From NCBI RefSeq assembly GCF_036127095.1, contig NZ_CP108006.1, forward strand, positions 620,001 to 684,000: DNA of 64,000 nt. Direction: 5' to 3'. Origin of the DNA: Streptomyces sp. NBC_00335 (lineage in GTDB: Bacteria > Actinomycetota > Actinomycetes > Streptomycetales > Streptomycetaceae). Both the position numbers and the translations under genes were made by a program. The notes below the pieces were generated by a model. It did no database searches and was not told the DNA's origin. It saw only the letters and a list, made by a program, of their open reading frames with translations. Each line of letters opens with the position of its first letter. The stretch's first letter is position 1. Shown here one piece after another: positions 17,321 to 26,832 of the stretch.

Positions 17321-18472
17321 GTGCAGCGCAAGACGATCAAGATCGCCATGAACGGCGTCACCGGGCGGATGGGATACCGCCAGCACCTGGTCCGCTCCCT
17401 GCTCGCACTGCGCGAGCAGGGCGGGCTCGACCTCGGCGACGGCACGGTGCTGTGGCCGGAGCCGGTGCTGGTCGGGCGCCGCGAGGAGGCCCTGCGGGCC
17501 ATCGCGGAGCGGCACGGCCTGGAGCACGTGAGCACGGACCTGTCGGCGGTGCTGGCCGATCCCGAGGTGGAGATCTACTTCGACGCCCAGGTCACCAGCG
17601 CCCGCGAGGCGGCCGTACGGCAGGCCGTGGCGGCCGGCAAGCACGTGTACTGCGAGAAGCCCACCGCCCTCACCTTCGAGTCCTCGCTGGAGATCGCGCG
17701 CCTGGCCGACGCGGCCGGAGTCAAGCACGGGGTGGTGCAGGACAAGCTGTTCCTGCCGGGCCTGCTGAAGCTCAAGCGGCTCATCGACGGCGGCTTCTTC
17801 GGCGAGATCCTGTCCGTCCGCGGGGAGTTCGGATACTGGGTCTTCGAGGGCGACTGGCAGTCCGCCCAGCGCCCCTCGTGGAACTACCGCTCCGAGGACG
17901 GCGGCGGCATCGTCGCCGACATGTTCCCGCACTGGGAGTACCTGCTGCACGAGCTGTTCGGCCGGGTCCGCACGGTGCAGGCGCTGACGCGCACCCACAT
18001 CGGCCGCCGCTGGGACGAGGACGGCAAGCCGTACGAGGCCACCGCGGACGACGCGGCGTACGGGATCTTCGAGCTGGAGGGGGGCGCCGTCGCCCAGATC
18101 AACTCCTCCTGGGCGGTCCGGGTCAACCGCGACGAGCTCGTCGAGTTCCAGGTGGACGGGACGCACGGCTCGGCGGTCGCCGGGCTGCGCGGCTGCCGGA
18201 TCCAGCACCGCGCGACGACGCCGAAGCCGGTGTGGAACCCGGACCTGCCCCTGACCGAGACGTTCCGCGACCAATGGCAGGAGGTCCCGGACAACAACCC
18301 CGCCGACAACGGCTTCAAGGCCCAGTGGGAGCTGTTCCTGCGCCATGTCGTGCGGGACGAACCCTGGCAGTGGGACCTGCTGGCCGGGGCCCGCGGGGTA
18401 CAGCTCGCCGACCTCGGGCTGCGCTCCTCCGCGGAGGGACGGCGGCTGGTGGTCCCGGAGGTGGCGCTGTGA
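17321..18472 (+). CDS. Gfo/Idh/MocA-family oxidoreductase
   Basis: 383 aa from GTG at 17321, with AAGGAGGGGG upstream. N-terminal Rossmann region (IAMNGVTGRMGYRQHLVRSL) and the family's CEKPTAL motif with the conserved Lys. The C-terminal sheet domain contains ADMFPHWEYLL with a likely catalytic His. These enzymes oxidise or reduce sugars and inositols with NAD(P). First gene of a three-gene operon joined by 4-bp overlaps and controlled by the twin LacI operators. Confidence 0.9.
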   Translation: MQRKTIKIAMNGVTGRMGYRQHLVRSLLALREQGGLDLGDGTVLWPEPVLVGRREEALRAIAERHGLEHVSTDLSAVLADPEVEIYFDAQVTSAREAAVRQAVAAGKHVYCEKPTALTFESSLEIARLADAAGVKHGVVQDKLFLPGLLKLKRLIDGGFFGEILSVRGEFGYWVFEGDWQSAQRPSWNYRSEDGGGIVADMFPHWEYLLHELFGRVRTVQALTRTHIGRRWDEDGKPYEATADDAAYGIFELEGGAVAQINSSWAVRVNRDELVEFQVDGTHGSAVAGLRGCRIQHRATTPKPVWNPDLPLTETFRDQWQEVPDNNPADNGFKAQWELFLRHVVRDEPWQWDLLAGARGVQLADLGLRSSAEGRRLVVPEVAL

Positions 18473-19626
18473 GCATCCGGCTCCCCTCGGCGGACGGCGC
18501 GCTGCGCCTGCACGCGCCGGTCACCGCTCCACTGGCGCCGCTCACCTGCGGCCCGGCCCACAGCCGCACCTTCTACTCGGCCGCGCACGTGGTGGCCGAC
18601 CCCCTTTCCGCCTCGGCCGAATCCGGCCCGGTGATCGACTGGGAAAGCACGCTGGCCTTCCGGCACACCTTGTGGGCGCAGGGCCTCGGAGTCGCCGAGG
18701 CCATGGACACGGCGCAGCGCGGGATGGGCCTGGACTGGCCGGCGGCGGCGGAGCTGATCCGCCGTTCGACCGCCGAGGCCCGGTCGGTGGGCGGCCGGAT
18801 CGTCTGCGGCGCGGGCACCGACCAGCTGGCCGCGGACACCACGCATTCCCTGGCCGCGGTCACCGCGGCGTACGAGGAGCAGCTGGCGCTGGTCGAGGAG
18901 TGCGGGGCGACGGCCGTACTGATGGCCTCCCGGGCTCTGGCCTCGGCGGCGCGCGGCCCGGAGGACTTCTCCGAGGTGTACGGGAGGCTGCTGCGGCAGA
19001 GCTCGCGGCCGGTGGTCCTGCACTGGCTGGGGCCGATGTTCGACCCCGCGCTGGAGGGGTACTGGGGTCACGCGGACCTGGACGAGGCCACGGACGTCTT
19101 CCTGAAGATCATTTCCGAGTATCCGGAGAAGGTCGACGGCATCAAGGTCTCGCTGCTCGACGCGGCGCGCGAGGTGGACATCCGGCGGCGGCTGCCGGCG
19201 GGTGTGCGCTGCTACACGGGCGACGACTACCACTATCCGGAGCTGATCGCCGGCGACGGCGAGCTGGCCAGCGACGCCCTTCTGGGCATCTTCGATCCGA
19301 TCGCCCCGATCGCGGCGCGGGCGGCCCTCGCCCTCGACCAGGGCGACACGGCCGGGTTCCGGGAGCTGCTGGATCCGACGGTGCCCCTGTCGCGGCACCT
19401 GTTCGCGCCGCCCACCCGCTACTACAAGACCGGGGTCGTGCTGCTGGCATGGCTCGCGGGACACCAGGAGCACTTCGCGATGGTGGGCGGACTGCACTCG
19501 GCCCGCTCGCTCCCCCATCTGGCCACCGCCTACGAACTGGCCGACGATCTCGGCCTGTTCCCCGACCCGGAGCTCGCCGAGGACCGGATGCGCCGGCTGC
19601 TCGCGCTGCACGGGGTGGCGTCATGA
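18469..19626 (+). CDS. DUF993 / dihydrodipicolinate-synthase-like protein
   Basis: 385 aa from a GTG that overlaps the previous stop (GTGA). The sequence has a DapA-like TIM-barrel feel: PVVLHWLGPMFDP, then DGIKVSLLDA with a Lys where the DapA family has its Schiff-base Lys, and CYTGDDYHYPELIAGDGE. I recognise the DUF993 type that accompanies Gfo/Idh oxidoreductases. An aldolase-type cleavage of a keto-sugar is plausible but inferred. Confidence 0.8.
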   Translation: MSIRLPSADGALRLHAPVTAPLAPLTCGPAHSRTFYSAAHVVADPLSASAESGPVIDWESTLAFRHTLWAQGLGVAEAMDTAQRGMGLDWPAAAELIRRSTAEARSVGGRIVCGAGTDQLAADTTHSLAAVTAAYEEQLALVEECGATAVLMASRALASAARGPEDFSEVYGRLLRQSSRPVVLHWLGPMFDPALEGYWGHADLDEATDVFLKIISEYPEKVDGIKVSLLDAAREVDIRRRLPAGVRCYTGDDYHYPELIAGDGELASDALLGIFDPIAPIAARAALALDQGDTAGFRELLDPTVPLSRHLFAPPTRYYKTGVVLLAWLAGHQEHFAMVGGLHSARSLPHLATAYELADDLGLFPDPELAEDRMRRLLALHGVAS

Positions 19627-20468
19627 GCCCGGCAACGACGCCGTCGCCGGCCCGGTTCAGCCTGAACCAGGAGACGATCCGCCAGTGGTCGCTCCCCGAG
19701 CTGGTGGCCGGGTGTACCGCCGCCGGGGTCGGAGCGGTCGGGCTGTGGCGCGATCCCGTGCAGCGGTTCGGGGTCCGGGAGGCCGCGAAGCTGGTCGCGG
19801 ACGCCGGACTGCGGGTCAGCTCGCTGTGCCGGGGCGGCTTCTTCACCGCCGCCGATCCGGTGGGGCGCGCGAGCGCCCTCGAGGACAACCGCCGCGCCGT
19901 GGAGGAGGCCGCCGAACTGGGCGCCGACGCCCTGGTCCTGGTCTCGGGAGGCCTGCCGGACGGGGACCGGGACCTGGCGGGAGCCCGGCGGCGGATCGTC
20001 GACATCCTCGGCGACCTGGTCCCGTACGCCGCCGGGCACGGGGTGCGCCTGGGGATCGAGCCGCTGCACCCGATGTACGCGGCGGACCGCTGTGTCGTCT
20101 CCACCCTCGGTCAGGCCCTGGACATCGCCGAGGAGTTCCCGGCGTCGCGGGTGGGGGTGGTCGTGGACTCCTACCACCTGTGGTGGGACGAGCGGCTGCC
20201 TTCCGAGGTGCGTCGGGCCGGTGAGGCCGGGCGGATCGTGTCCGTCCAGGTCGCCGACTGGGTGACGCCGCTCCCTGAGGGCGTGCTGTTGGGCCGGGGA
20301 CAGCTGGGCGACGGCTCGATCGATCTGCGGGCCTTCCGGGAGCTGACCGACTCCGCGGGGTATTCGGGGCCGGTCGAGGTGGAGATCTTCCATCCCGGGC
20401 TGTGGGCCCGCGACGGCGAAGAAGTGCTGCGGGAGGTGATCGACCGCTACCGCGAGCACGTCGCATGA
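19623..20468 (+). CDS. Sugar isomerase/epimerase-like TIM barrel
   Basis: 281 aa. ATGA overlap with the DUF993 gene. Metal-binding acids and histidines of the AP-endonuclease-2 fold are visible: GIEPLHPMYAADRC, VVVDSYHLWWDE, VSVQVADW, and VEVEIFHPGLWARD. With the dehydrogenase and DUF993 protein it makes a compact oxidise, isomerise, cleave set for an unknown sugar or cyclitol. No transporter gene is linked. Confidence 0.87.
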   Translation: MSPATTPSPARFSLNQETIRQWSLPELVAGCTAAGVGAVGLWRDPVQRFGVREAAKLVADAGLRVSSLCRGGFFTAADPVGRASALEDNRRAVEEAAELGADALVLVSGGLPDGDRDLAGARRRIVDILGDLVPYAAGHGVRLGIEPLHPMYAADRCVVSTLGQALDIAEEFPASRVGVVVDSYHLWWDERLPSEVRRAGEAGRIVSVQVADWVTPLPEGVLLGRGQLGDGSIDLRAFRELTDSAGYSGPVEVEIFHPGLWARDGEEVLREVIDRYREHVA

Positions 20469-20501
20469 GGTGAAGGGGGGTGCGTGAACCGAAAACCACG
20501 G

Positions 20502-20552
20502 GGGCCACAGCTTTAAAAGCGATGCAGCTTTTCAGGCGATGCAGCGTTTCAG
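20502..20552. promoter_or_regulatory. 17-bp tandem repeat before the PL8 lyase
   Basis: GCGATGCAGCTTTTCAG (20519-20535) is followed directly by GCGATGCAGCGTTTCAG (20536-20552), one mismatch. A partial third copy (CAGCTTT at 20508) is in the same 17-bp register. AAAAGC-GATGCA-GCTTTT also forms an inverted repeat at 20515-20532. It ends just before the ribosome-binding site, so it is a likely operator array or leader element. Confidence 0.7.
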
Positions 20553-20567
20553 TCAAAGGAGACTGTG

Positions 20568-22961
20568 ATGACAGATGTGTGGAGCCGCCGTGCCTTCCTC
20601 ACGGCGGTCGGTGGCAGCGTGGTGCTGCTCGGCACCCCCGTCCTCCCGGCGACCGCCGGGACGGTGACCGCTGTGCACGCCGCCATGCGCGCGGTGTGGC
20701 AGGGCCTCGTCCTGGGGACCGTGTCCTCCCCCACGGCCGAGCCCTTCCGCACCCGGCTGACCGCGCTGGGCACGCAAGCCGGCCAGTGGCGCTCCTCGAT
20801 GGCCCCGGCCACCGGCTCGCTCTGGCCCGACCAGGTCTTCACCTCCGACCCCGAGTGGATGGCGCAGAGCTACTACCGGCTGCGGAGCATGGCCGAGGCC
20901 TATGTCAGACCGGGGACGGGGCTCACCGGCGACGCCGCGCTGCGCACGGCCGTACTGACCGGGCTGGACCACCTCCACGCCCAGGTCTACAACGCCGGCC
21001 AGGCGCGGTACGGAAACTGGTGGTGCTGGCAGATCGGCGCCCCCCAGGCGCTGCTCGACACCGTCGTCCTGATGTACGGCCACTTGTCGGCGGCGCAGCT
21101 CGCCGGATACTGCGCCGCCGTGGACCACTTCGTCCCCGATTCGACGGTGGGCTCGTACTCCGGGACCAGCACCGGGGCGAACCGGGTGGACCTGTGCCGG
21201 GTGCTCGCGCTGCGCGGTGTGGTGGGCGGTGACGACGCGAAGATCGCCCTGGCCCGGGACGCGCTCACGCCGGTGTTCCCGTACGTCACCTCCGGCGACG
21301 GGCTCTACCGCGACGGCTCCTTCATCCAGCACACCTACGTCGCGTACACGGGCTCGTACGGCTCGGTCATGCTCGGCGGACTGGGCATGTTGTTCGGCCT
21401 GTTGAAGGGGACGGCGTGGGAGGTCACCGATCCCGGCGCGCAGATCGTCTTCGACGCGGTGGAGCACGCGTGGGCGCCGTTCCTCTACAACGGGCTGATG
21501 ATGGACGCGGTTTCGGGGCGGGCCCCCAGCCGGGGGGTCCAGGTCGCCGATCCCCTCCAGGCACAGCTGGACGACCACACCCGCGGGCACTCCGTCCTCG
21601 CCGCGATCCTGCTCCTCGCCGAGGGCGCGTCCGCCGGCGAACGGACGCGCTGGCGCGGTCTGGTCAAGGGCTGGACGGCGCGGGACTACTACAGCCCCCC
21701 GTTGTCGGACGCCACCCAGAGCCTGTCGTCCCTGGCCCGGCTCTCCGAAGTCTCGTCGGACGCCGCGGTCACGGCCTTGCCCGAGCCGGTGGCGCACCGG
21801 CTGTTCCCCTCGATGGACCGGGCCACGCACCGCAGACCGGCCTGGGCGGCCTCCCTGTCCATGGCCTCGAAGCGGATCACGCACTACGAGACGGGCAACG
21901 GCGAGAACCTGCGCGGCTGGCACACGGGCAGTGGCATGCTCTCCTGGTGGGGCTCCACCTCCGGGAACGGCCAGTACTCGGACGCGTTCTGGCCCACGGT
22001 CAATCCGTACCGGCTGCCCGGGACCACCGCCTCCCGCAAGGCGCTGGCCGACGGAGCGGGAGGCGACTGGGGCGCGTCCCGGCCGGACGTCACCTGGGTG
22101 GGCGGCACGACCGACGGGGAGTTCGCCTCGGTGGGCCAGCACCTGAAGGGGCTGGGCAGCACCCTCACGGCCCGCAAGTCCTGGTTCTTCCTCGATGACA
22201 CGGTGGTCTGCCTGGGCGCCGGGATCAGCTCCACCGACGGCGCCGCGGTCGACACGGTCATCGACAACCGGAACCTGGGCGCGACCGGCGCCCACGCCCT
22301 GACCGTGAGCGGCACGGTCCAGCCGGCCACGCTGGGCTGGACGGCCTCCTTCCCCGGGCCCGGCTGGGCGCACCTGGCGGGCTTCGGCGGCTATGTGATG
22401 TCCGGTTCGGGCACGTTCCGGGCACTGCGGGAGGCCCGTACCGGCCGGTGGAGCGATATCAACCGGAGCGCTTCCACCGCGGTCCTCACCCGGCGCTACC
22501 TCACCCTCTGGTACGACCACGGAACGAACCCGGCCGCGGGGAGCTACGTCTACCAGCTGATGCCGGGCGCCTCGGCGGCCCAGACCTCGGCCCGGTCCGC
22601 CGCCACCGGTTGGCTCACGGTGCTCTCCAACAACCCGACCGCCCAGGGGGTGACGGTGGGCTCGCTCGGCTTCACCGGGGTGAACTTCTGGCAGCCCGCG
22701 ACGATCGGCGCCCTGCAGGCGAGCGCGCCGTGTTCGGTCACGGTGCGGGAGCCCGGCGACGGCACGGCCGTGGTCTGCGTCTCGGACCCGACCCGCACCC
22801 TGTCGGCACTGACCCTCGTGTGGAACCGGCCCGTCACCCAGGTGCTGTCCCAGCCGGCGAGCCTGGCCTCGGCGAGCACCGGGAGCACCCTCCGGCTCGG
22901 CTTCGGCAGCCTCACGGCCCTGGAGGGGGCGAGCCAGGTGGTGAAGGTGAAGCTGGGGTGA
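20568..22961 (+). CDS. Secreted polysaccharide lyase family 8 (hyaluronate-lyase type)
   Basis: 797 aa. Tat signal SRRAFLTAVGG at the N-terminus. The alpha-toroid carries NWWCWQIGAP and the PL8 catalytic set Asn205 (GANR), His255 and Tyr264 (IQHTYVAYTGSYG), with the family's nine-residue His-Tyr spacing. The beta-sheet half follows from about residue 400. It cleaves hyaluronan, chondroitin or xanthan-like chains by beta-elimination, releasing unsaturated uronic sugars. ATG at 20568 is preferred over GTG at 20565 because spacing from AAAGGAG is better. Confidence 0.9.
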   Translation: MTDVWSRRAFLTAVGGSVVLLGTPVLPATAGTVTAVHAAMRAVWQGLVLGTVSSPTAEPFRTRLTALGTQAGQWRSSMAPATGSLWPDQVFTSDPEWMAQSYYRLRSMAEAYVRPGTGLTGDAALRTAVLTGLDHLHAQVYNAGQARYGNWWCWQIGAPQALLDTVVLMYGHLSAAQLAGYCAAVDHFVPDSTVGSYSGTSTGANRVDLCRVLALRGVVGGDDAKIALARDALTPVFPYVTSGDGLYRDGSFIQHTYVAYTGSYGSVMLGGLGMLFGLLKGTAWEVTDPGAQIVFDAVEHAWAPFLYNGLMMDAVSGRAPSRGVQVADPLQAQLDDHTRGHSVLAAILLLAEGASAGERTRWRGLVKGWTARDYYSPPLSDATQSLSSLARLSEVSSDAAVTALPEPVAHRLFPSMDRATHRRPAWAASLSMASKRITHYETGNGENLRGWHTGSGMLSWWGSTSGNGQYSDAFWPTVNPYRLPGTTASRKALADGAGGDWGASRPDVTWVGGTTDGEFASVGQHLKGLGSTLTARKSWFFLDDTVVCLGAGISSTDGAAVDTVIDNRNLGATGAHALTVSGTVQPATLGWTASFPGPGWAHLAGFGGYVMSGSGTFRALREARTGRWSDINRSASTAVLTRRYLTLWYDHGTNPAAGSYVYQLMPGASAAQTSARSAATGWLTVLSNNPTAQGVTVGSLGFTGVNFWQPATIGALQASAPCSVTVREPGDGTAVVCVSDPTRTLSALTLVWNRPVTQVLSQPASLASASTGSTLRLGFGSLTALEGASQVVKVKLG

Positions 22962-23045
22962 CCTCCGGACGCTCTCCTGATCGATCTCCGGACCCCCCGC
23001 GGGGCGATCGAAGCGGAGCCCACAGGGTGACATAGCGTGACCCGC

Positions 23046-24662
23046 ATGGATCAGGAGCACATATCCGGGGACGGCGAAGGCGCGGGCAGGCGGCGGTTCC
23101 TCGCCCTGGCGACGGGGGCGGCTGCCACCGCCGCCGGGCTGGGAGCCGTGGCCGGCTGCGCGAACGGGGACGCCGGGGAGGCGGACGGGGCGGGGCCCGG
23201 CGAGAGCCGGGATCCGTCCCGTCCCCCGGAGAAGCAGGAGGGGCCGCGCGGCTTCGACGTCCGGGCCGAGAACGCCCGCCCGGGGAACGCCGACTGGCAG
23301 GTCGCCAAGGCCGGCCCGGCCCGCGCCATCGAGGGCTTCACCGACCGGGTCAGCGTGCTGCCCGGCGAGTCCTTCGGCCTGCACGTCTCCACCACCGCGC
23401 CCCGGTTCACCGTCTCCGCCTACCGCATGGGCTGGTACGGCGGCGCCCGGGCCCGCCTGGTCTGGCGCTCCGAGGCCCTTCCCGGGGTGCGCCAGCCCGA
23501 CCACACGGTGGACACCGCGACCCGTACGGTGCGCACCCGGTGGGCCCGTAGCACCACCGTCGAGACCAAGGACTGGCCCGAGGGCTGCTATCTGCTGCGC
23601 CTCGACGCGCAGGGCGGGGAGGGCCAGCGGTTCGTCCCCGTCACCGTGCGGTCCGCCGCCACGACCGGACGTACCGTCGTGGTCAACGCGGTGGCGACCT
23701 GGCAGGCGTACAACCGCTGGGGCGGATACGGCAGTTACGACGGCCCCAGCGGCGGATACGCCTCGCGCTCGCTCGCCGTGACCTTCGACCGGCCCTACGA
23801 GTACGACGACGGCGCGGGCCTCTTCCTGGTGTACGAGGCTCCGCTGCTCGCGCTCGCCGAGCGGCTCGGCATCCCCCTGGCGTACACGACCACCACCGAC
23901 CTGGCCCGCGAGAAGCGGCTGCTGGAGGGTGCTTCGGCGGTCCTCTCCCTCGGCCACGACGAGTACTGGTCGCCCGAGCAGCGCGCGCACGTCACGGCGG
24001 CCCGGGACGCGGGCACCAACATCGCGATCCTGGGCGCGAACTGCTGCTACCGCCGGATCCGGCTGGAGGCCTCCGAGCTCGGGCCGGACCGTACGGTGGT
24101 CTGCTACAAGTCCTCCTACGAGCAGGATCCCGGCTTCAAGCGCGGCCACCCGGCCACCGTCGACTTCCGGTCGCCGCCCGCCGCCGACCCGGAGAGCACG
24201 CTGCTCGGCGTGATCTACGACGGCTACCCGGTGGACGCCCCGTACGTGGTGACGCACCCGGGCCACTGGCTCTTCGAGGGCACCGGCGCGAAGGCCGGCG
24301 ACAGCTTCCCGCACCTGGTCGGCGTGGAGTACGACAAGGTCAACACCGGTTTCACCACCCCGCGCCCGATCGAGATCCTGGCGCACTCCCCCGTGGTCTG
24401 CGAGGGCCGCCCCAGCCACCAGGACACGGCGTATTACACGACGCCGAGCGGCGCCGCCGTCTTCGCGACGGGGACGATGCGCTGGGTGGAGGCCCTCGAC
24501 GCGAAGGGCGACGGCCGCAGCGGAGCCAACCACGGCCTGGACGCCCGCTCGGGCGCCCTGACCACCCGGGTGACGGAGAACCTGCTCCGCGCCTTCGCGG
24601 CCGGCCCGGCGGGACGGACGCATCCGGCGCAGGACAACGTCAGGGCGGTGTACGGGGGCTAG
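23046..24662 (+). CDS. Lipoprotein related to N,N-dimethylformamidase beta subunit
   Basis: 538 aa. RRRFLALATG plus a hydrophobic stretch and lipobox VAGC suggest a Tat-exported lipoprotein. Most of the rest resembles the C-terminal domain of DMFase large subunit: VVVNAVATWQAYNRWGG, LFLVYEAPLL, LSLGHDEYWSPEQR and GANCCYRRIR. Activity on amides is not shown for these secreted forms. TAGCGT lies 7 nt before the ATG and there is no ribosome-binding site, so I chose ATG 23046 over GTG 23037 and infer a leaderless message. Confidence 0.75.
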   Translation: MDQEHISGDGEGAGRRRFLALATGAAATAAGLGAVAGCANGDAGEADGAGPGESRDPSRPPEKQEGPRGFDVRAENARPGNADWQVAKAGPARAIEGFTDRVSVLPGESFGLHVSTTAPRFTVSAYRMGWYGGARARLVWRSEALPGVRQPDHTVDTATRTVRTRWARSTTVETKDWPEGCYLLRLDAQGGEGQRFVPVTVRSAATTGRTVVVNAVATWQAYNRWGGYGSYDGPSGGYASRSLAVTFDRPYEYDDGAGLFLVYEAPLLALAERLGIPLAYTTTTDLAREKRLLEGASAVLSLGHDEYWSPEQRAHVTAARDAGTNIAILGANCCYRRIRLEASELGPDRTVVCYKSSYEQDPGFKRGHPATVDFRSPPAADPESTLLGVIYDGYPVDAPYVVTHPGHWLFEGTGAKAGDSFPHLVGVEYDKVNTGFTTPRPIEILAHSPVVCEGRPSHQDTAYYTTPSGAAVFATGTMRWVEALDAKGDGRSGANHGLDARSGALTTRVTENLLRAFAAGPAGRTHPAQDNVRAVYGG

Positions 24663-24710
24663 GGCCCGGTGTACGGGGGGCCGGGCCCCGCCGTACGGGG
24701 GCCGGGCCCC
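24650..24710. repeat. Three degenerate copies of GTACGGGGGCCGGGCCC
   Basis: Units begin at 24650, 24671 and 24693; the first includes the stop codon of the DMFase-like gene. The GGGGCC/GGCCCC cores can form a hairpin, so the array may serve as terminator. The rest of the gap to 24833 holds only the next gene's GGAGG. Confidence 0.6.
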
Positions 24711-24833
24711 ACCCACATCGCACTGGACTCCACCCGAAGGGGCTGTTTATGATCATGTCGCGGCATCGCGTGTCGGTCACCGGCTGGGTGAGGCATGGAG
24801 GTGCCGGGACGTGCCTTTCGGAGGCATCCACTC

Positions 24834-25223
24834 ATGACGGTTCAGCTCAACCACACGATCATCCACTCCCGTGACCACCGGGAGTCGGCGGAGTTCCTGG
24901 CGTACTTCCTCGGCCTGGAGGTCGGAGCCCCCTGGGGCCCCTTCATCCCCATCGAGATCGCCAATGGCGTCACCCTGGACTTCGCGACCATCCCCGCCGA
25001 GTCCATCACCGCGCAGCACTACGCGTTCCTCGTCTCCGAGGCCGAGTTCGACGAGGCCTTCGAGAAGATCAAGCGGGCGAGGATCACCTACTTCGCCGAT
25101 CCGCACGGGCAGCGCCCCGGCGAGATCAACCACAACGACGGCGGCCGGGGCGTCTACTTCGAGGACCCCTCGGGCCACGGCATGGAACTGATCACCGTCC
25201 CGTACGGCGGCTTCAAGGAGTAG
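24834..25223 (+). CDS. VOC-family (glyoxalase-like) protein
   Basis: 129 aa. Two beta-alpha-beta-beta-beta modules typical of vicinal-oxygen-chelate proteins. Probable metal ligands: His in LNHTIIHS, His in QHYAFLV and Glu in GHGMELIT. The ATG at 24834 has GGAGG upstream; an in-frame ATG at 24795 adds a nonconserved basic tail. No linked gene shows the substrate. Confidence 0.85.
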   Translation: MTVQLNHTIIHSRDHRESAEFLAYFLGLEVGAPWGPFIPIEIANGVTLDFATIPAESITAQHYAFLVSEAEFDEAFEKIKRARITYFADPHGQRPGEINHNDGGRGVYFEDPSGHGMELITVPYGGFKE

Positions 25224-25287
25224 GACCGGCCCGGCGGCGGGGACTCGCACGCCCCGCCGCCGGATCCCGTGCACACCGCGGTGGCGT

Positions 25288-26832
25288 TCAGTCGAGCATG
25301 CGCCGCATGACCCACAGCGGCAGCGCCGGATTCCGGGCCGCCGCTCCCGCCGTCCGCTCGTCGCCGAGGAGCGCGACCAGCGCGGGCACCGGCAGCCGCG
25401 GATGCTCCACGGCTTCCCGGCGGACCGACGGGGACGGGTCCCCGAGCAGCCGCTGCGCCGACTCCCCGGACAGCCGGGGGTCGGTCGCCGCCCGGGCCCG
25501 GACCTCCTCGTCCTCGTCCCGGCTGAAGCGTTCCACCAGCTCCGCCGTGGAGTCCGGGTCGTCCAGCGCGAGCTGCCGCAGCCGCCGGTGGGGGTCCTCG
25601 GCGTAGCGGAGCAGGTTCCGGCCGGGGAAGTTCGGGTGGCCGTAGGGGCGGTTCGGCGTGGACAAGCTGCCGGTCCACCAGGTGAAGACCTCCAGCAGCA
25701 TGTCCGCCGGGGCGTCGTCGCACCGCTCCGCGAGGAACAGCCGCACGGTCCGGTCCTCGTCCCGGGCCAGCCGCTCCACGACATCGGCCGGCAGCCGCCG
25801 GGCCATCGCCACGCTGCCGCGCAGCACGGGATGCACGGATCCGGCGATCCGCCGCATCGCCCCGGGATCACCGTGCAGGTCCATCACCCACCGTGCGGGG
25901 CGGCGCATCGCGTCCAGTTCCAGGCCCGGCAGGAAGCCGGCCCGTTCGTCCTCCGTCAGCTCGGGCCGCAGCGATACGGCGAGGCGTACGGAGCGATCCG
26001 GATCGGCGGCGAGTACGGCGACCTGGCCGGGCTCCAGGTACGGGTTCTCCGCGAGGAACCTCCGCCAGGTGGGGTCCGGGCTCCCGCTCAGGCGCTGTAC
26101 GAGGTCCCGGTCCAGCCGTCTGGTCTCGACGAGGTCGAACGTCACCCTCGCCCTGTCGAAGAGCTCGCAGGTGACCGGGGCCTCCTCGTGCCGGGCCAGC
26201 GCGACCGCCGTCCGCACCACCTCGGCGGGATCCTCGGCCAGGCGGGCCCGGATCGCCTCGTCGAAATCCGCCCAGCCCGCCTCGGCCGCCGCCGCGCGCA
26301 CGGTGGCCGCCGGATCGGCGGCCAGGGCCCGGAGCAGCCGGTGCGGCATGCGGGGCAGGCTCGCGGCGTCCGCCCGGGCCTCGTCGGAGCGGGCCGCCGC
26401 CAGCGCTTCGTACACGTCCTCGGTGAGCAGGCCCCCGGCGGCGTCCGCCAGGTACGCCAGCCCGTACCGGCGCCGGTCGTCCGGCTCGCCCCGCACGAGC
26501 CGGGACCACTGTTCGGTGGTGAGGGTGACGCAGGTCCGGGTGCCGGTCCTGAGGAACCGCAGCGTGACGCCCCGGTGCTCGGCGAGGCTGCCGCGCACGC
26601 GCCGGTCCGGGTGCGCGATCGCGGCCTCCACCACCGCCTGCGGCAGGTCCGCGCGGTACAGCAGCTGGTCGCTGATGCCGAGGAGCCCCACCAGGATCTC
26701 GTCGGGCGCGGCCCGGTTCATGCTCAGGCCCTCCCGTCGGTCCTGGCGCAGCCGCCGGCTCACCGCCTCCCCGAACTCCAGGTCTTCCCAACCCGCCGTC
26801 ACGTCCGTCTCAGTACCCCGTTCGGTCCCCAT
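25288..26832 (-). CDS. LRV/HEAT-like helical-repeat protein
   Basis: 514 aa. The protein is a chain of repeats of about 25 residues with the pattern LA-D-P-x-VR-x-x-V-A (for example LAEDPAEVVRTAVA, LAADPDRSVRLAVSL, RDEDRTVRLFLAERC). This fits leucine-rich-repeat variant or HEAT-like solenoids. No catalytic motif or membrane segment is seen; a protein-binding role is likely. The ATG at 26832 has TACCTT 7 nt upstream (leaderless) and overlaps the end of the ABC ATPase gene by 23 bp. An alternative start at 26721 has a ribosome-binding site (GGGAGG). Confidence 0.7.
   Translation of the reverse strand: MGTERGTETDVTAGWEDLEFGEAVSRRLRQDRREGLSMNRAAPDEILVGLLGISDQLLYRADLPQAVVEAAIAHPDRRVRGSLAEHRGVTLRFLRTGTRTCVTLTTEQWSRLVRGEPDDRRRYGLAYLADAAGGLLTEDVYEALAAARSDEARADAASLPRMPHRLLRALAADPAATVRAAAAEAGWADFDEAIRARLAEDPAEVVRTAVALARHEEAPVTCELFDRARVTFDLVETRRLDRDLVQRLSGSPDPTWRRFLAENPYLEPGQVAVLAADPDRSVRLAVSLRPELTEDERAGFLPGLELDAMRRPARWVMDLHGDPGAMRRIAGSVHPVLRGSVAMARRLPADVVERLARDEDRTVRLFLAERCDDAPADMLLEVFTWWTGSLSTPNRPYGHPNFPGRNLLRYAEDPHRRLRQLALDDPDSTAELVERFSRDEDEEVRARAATDPRLSGESAQRLLGDPSPSVRREAVEHPRLPVPALVALLGDERTAGAAARNPALPLWVMRRMLD

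Noticed and set aside
20553..24716. 1387-codon open frame on the minus strand
   Set aside because: Mirror frame of the PL8 and DMFase-like genes in high-GC DNA; composition is low-complexity Gly/Arg and both plus-strand genes have clear motifs.
24749..24756. ATGATCAT palindrome before the VOC gene
   Set aside because: Only 8 bp, no second copy and no linked regulator.
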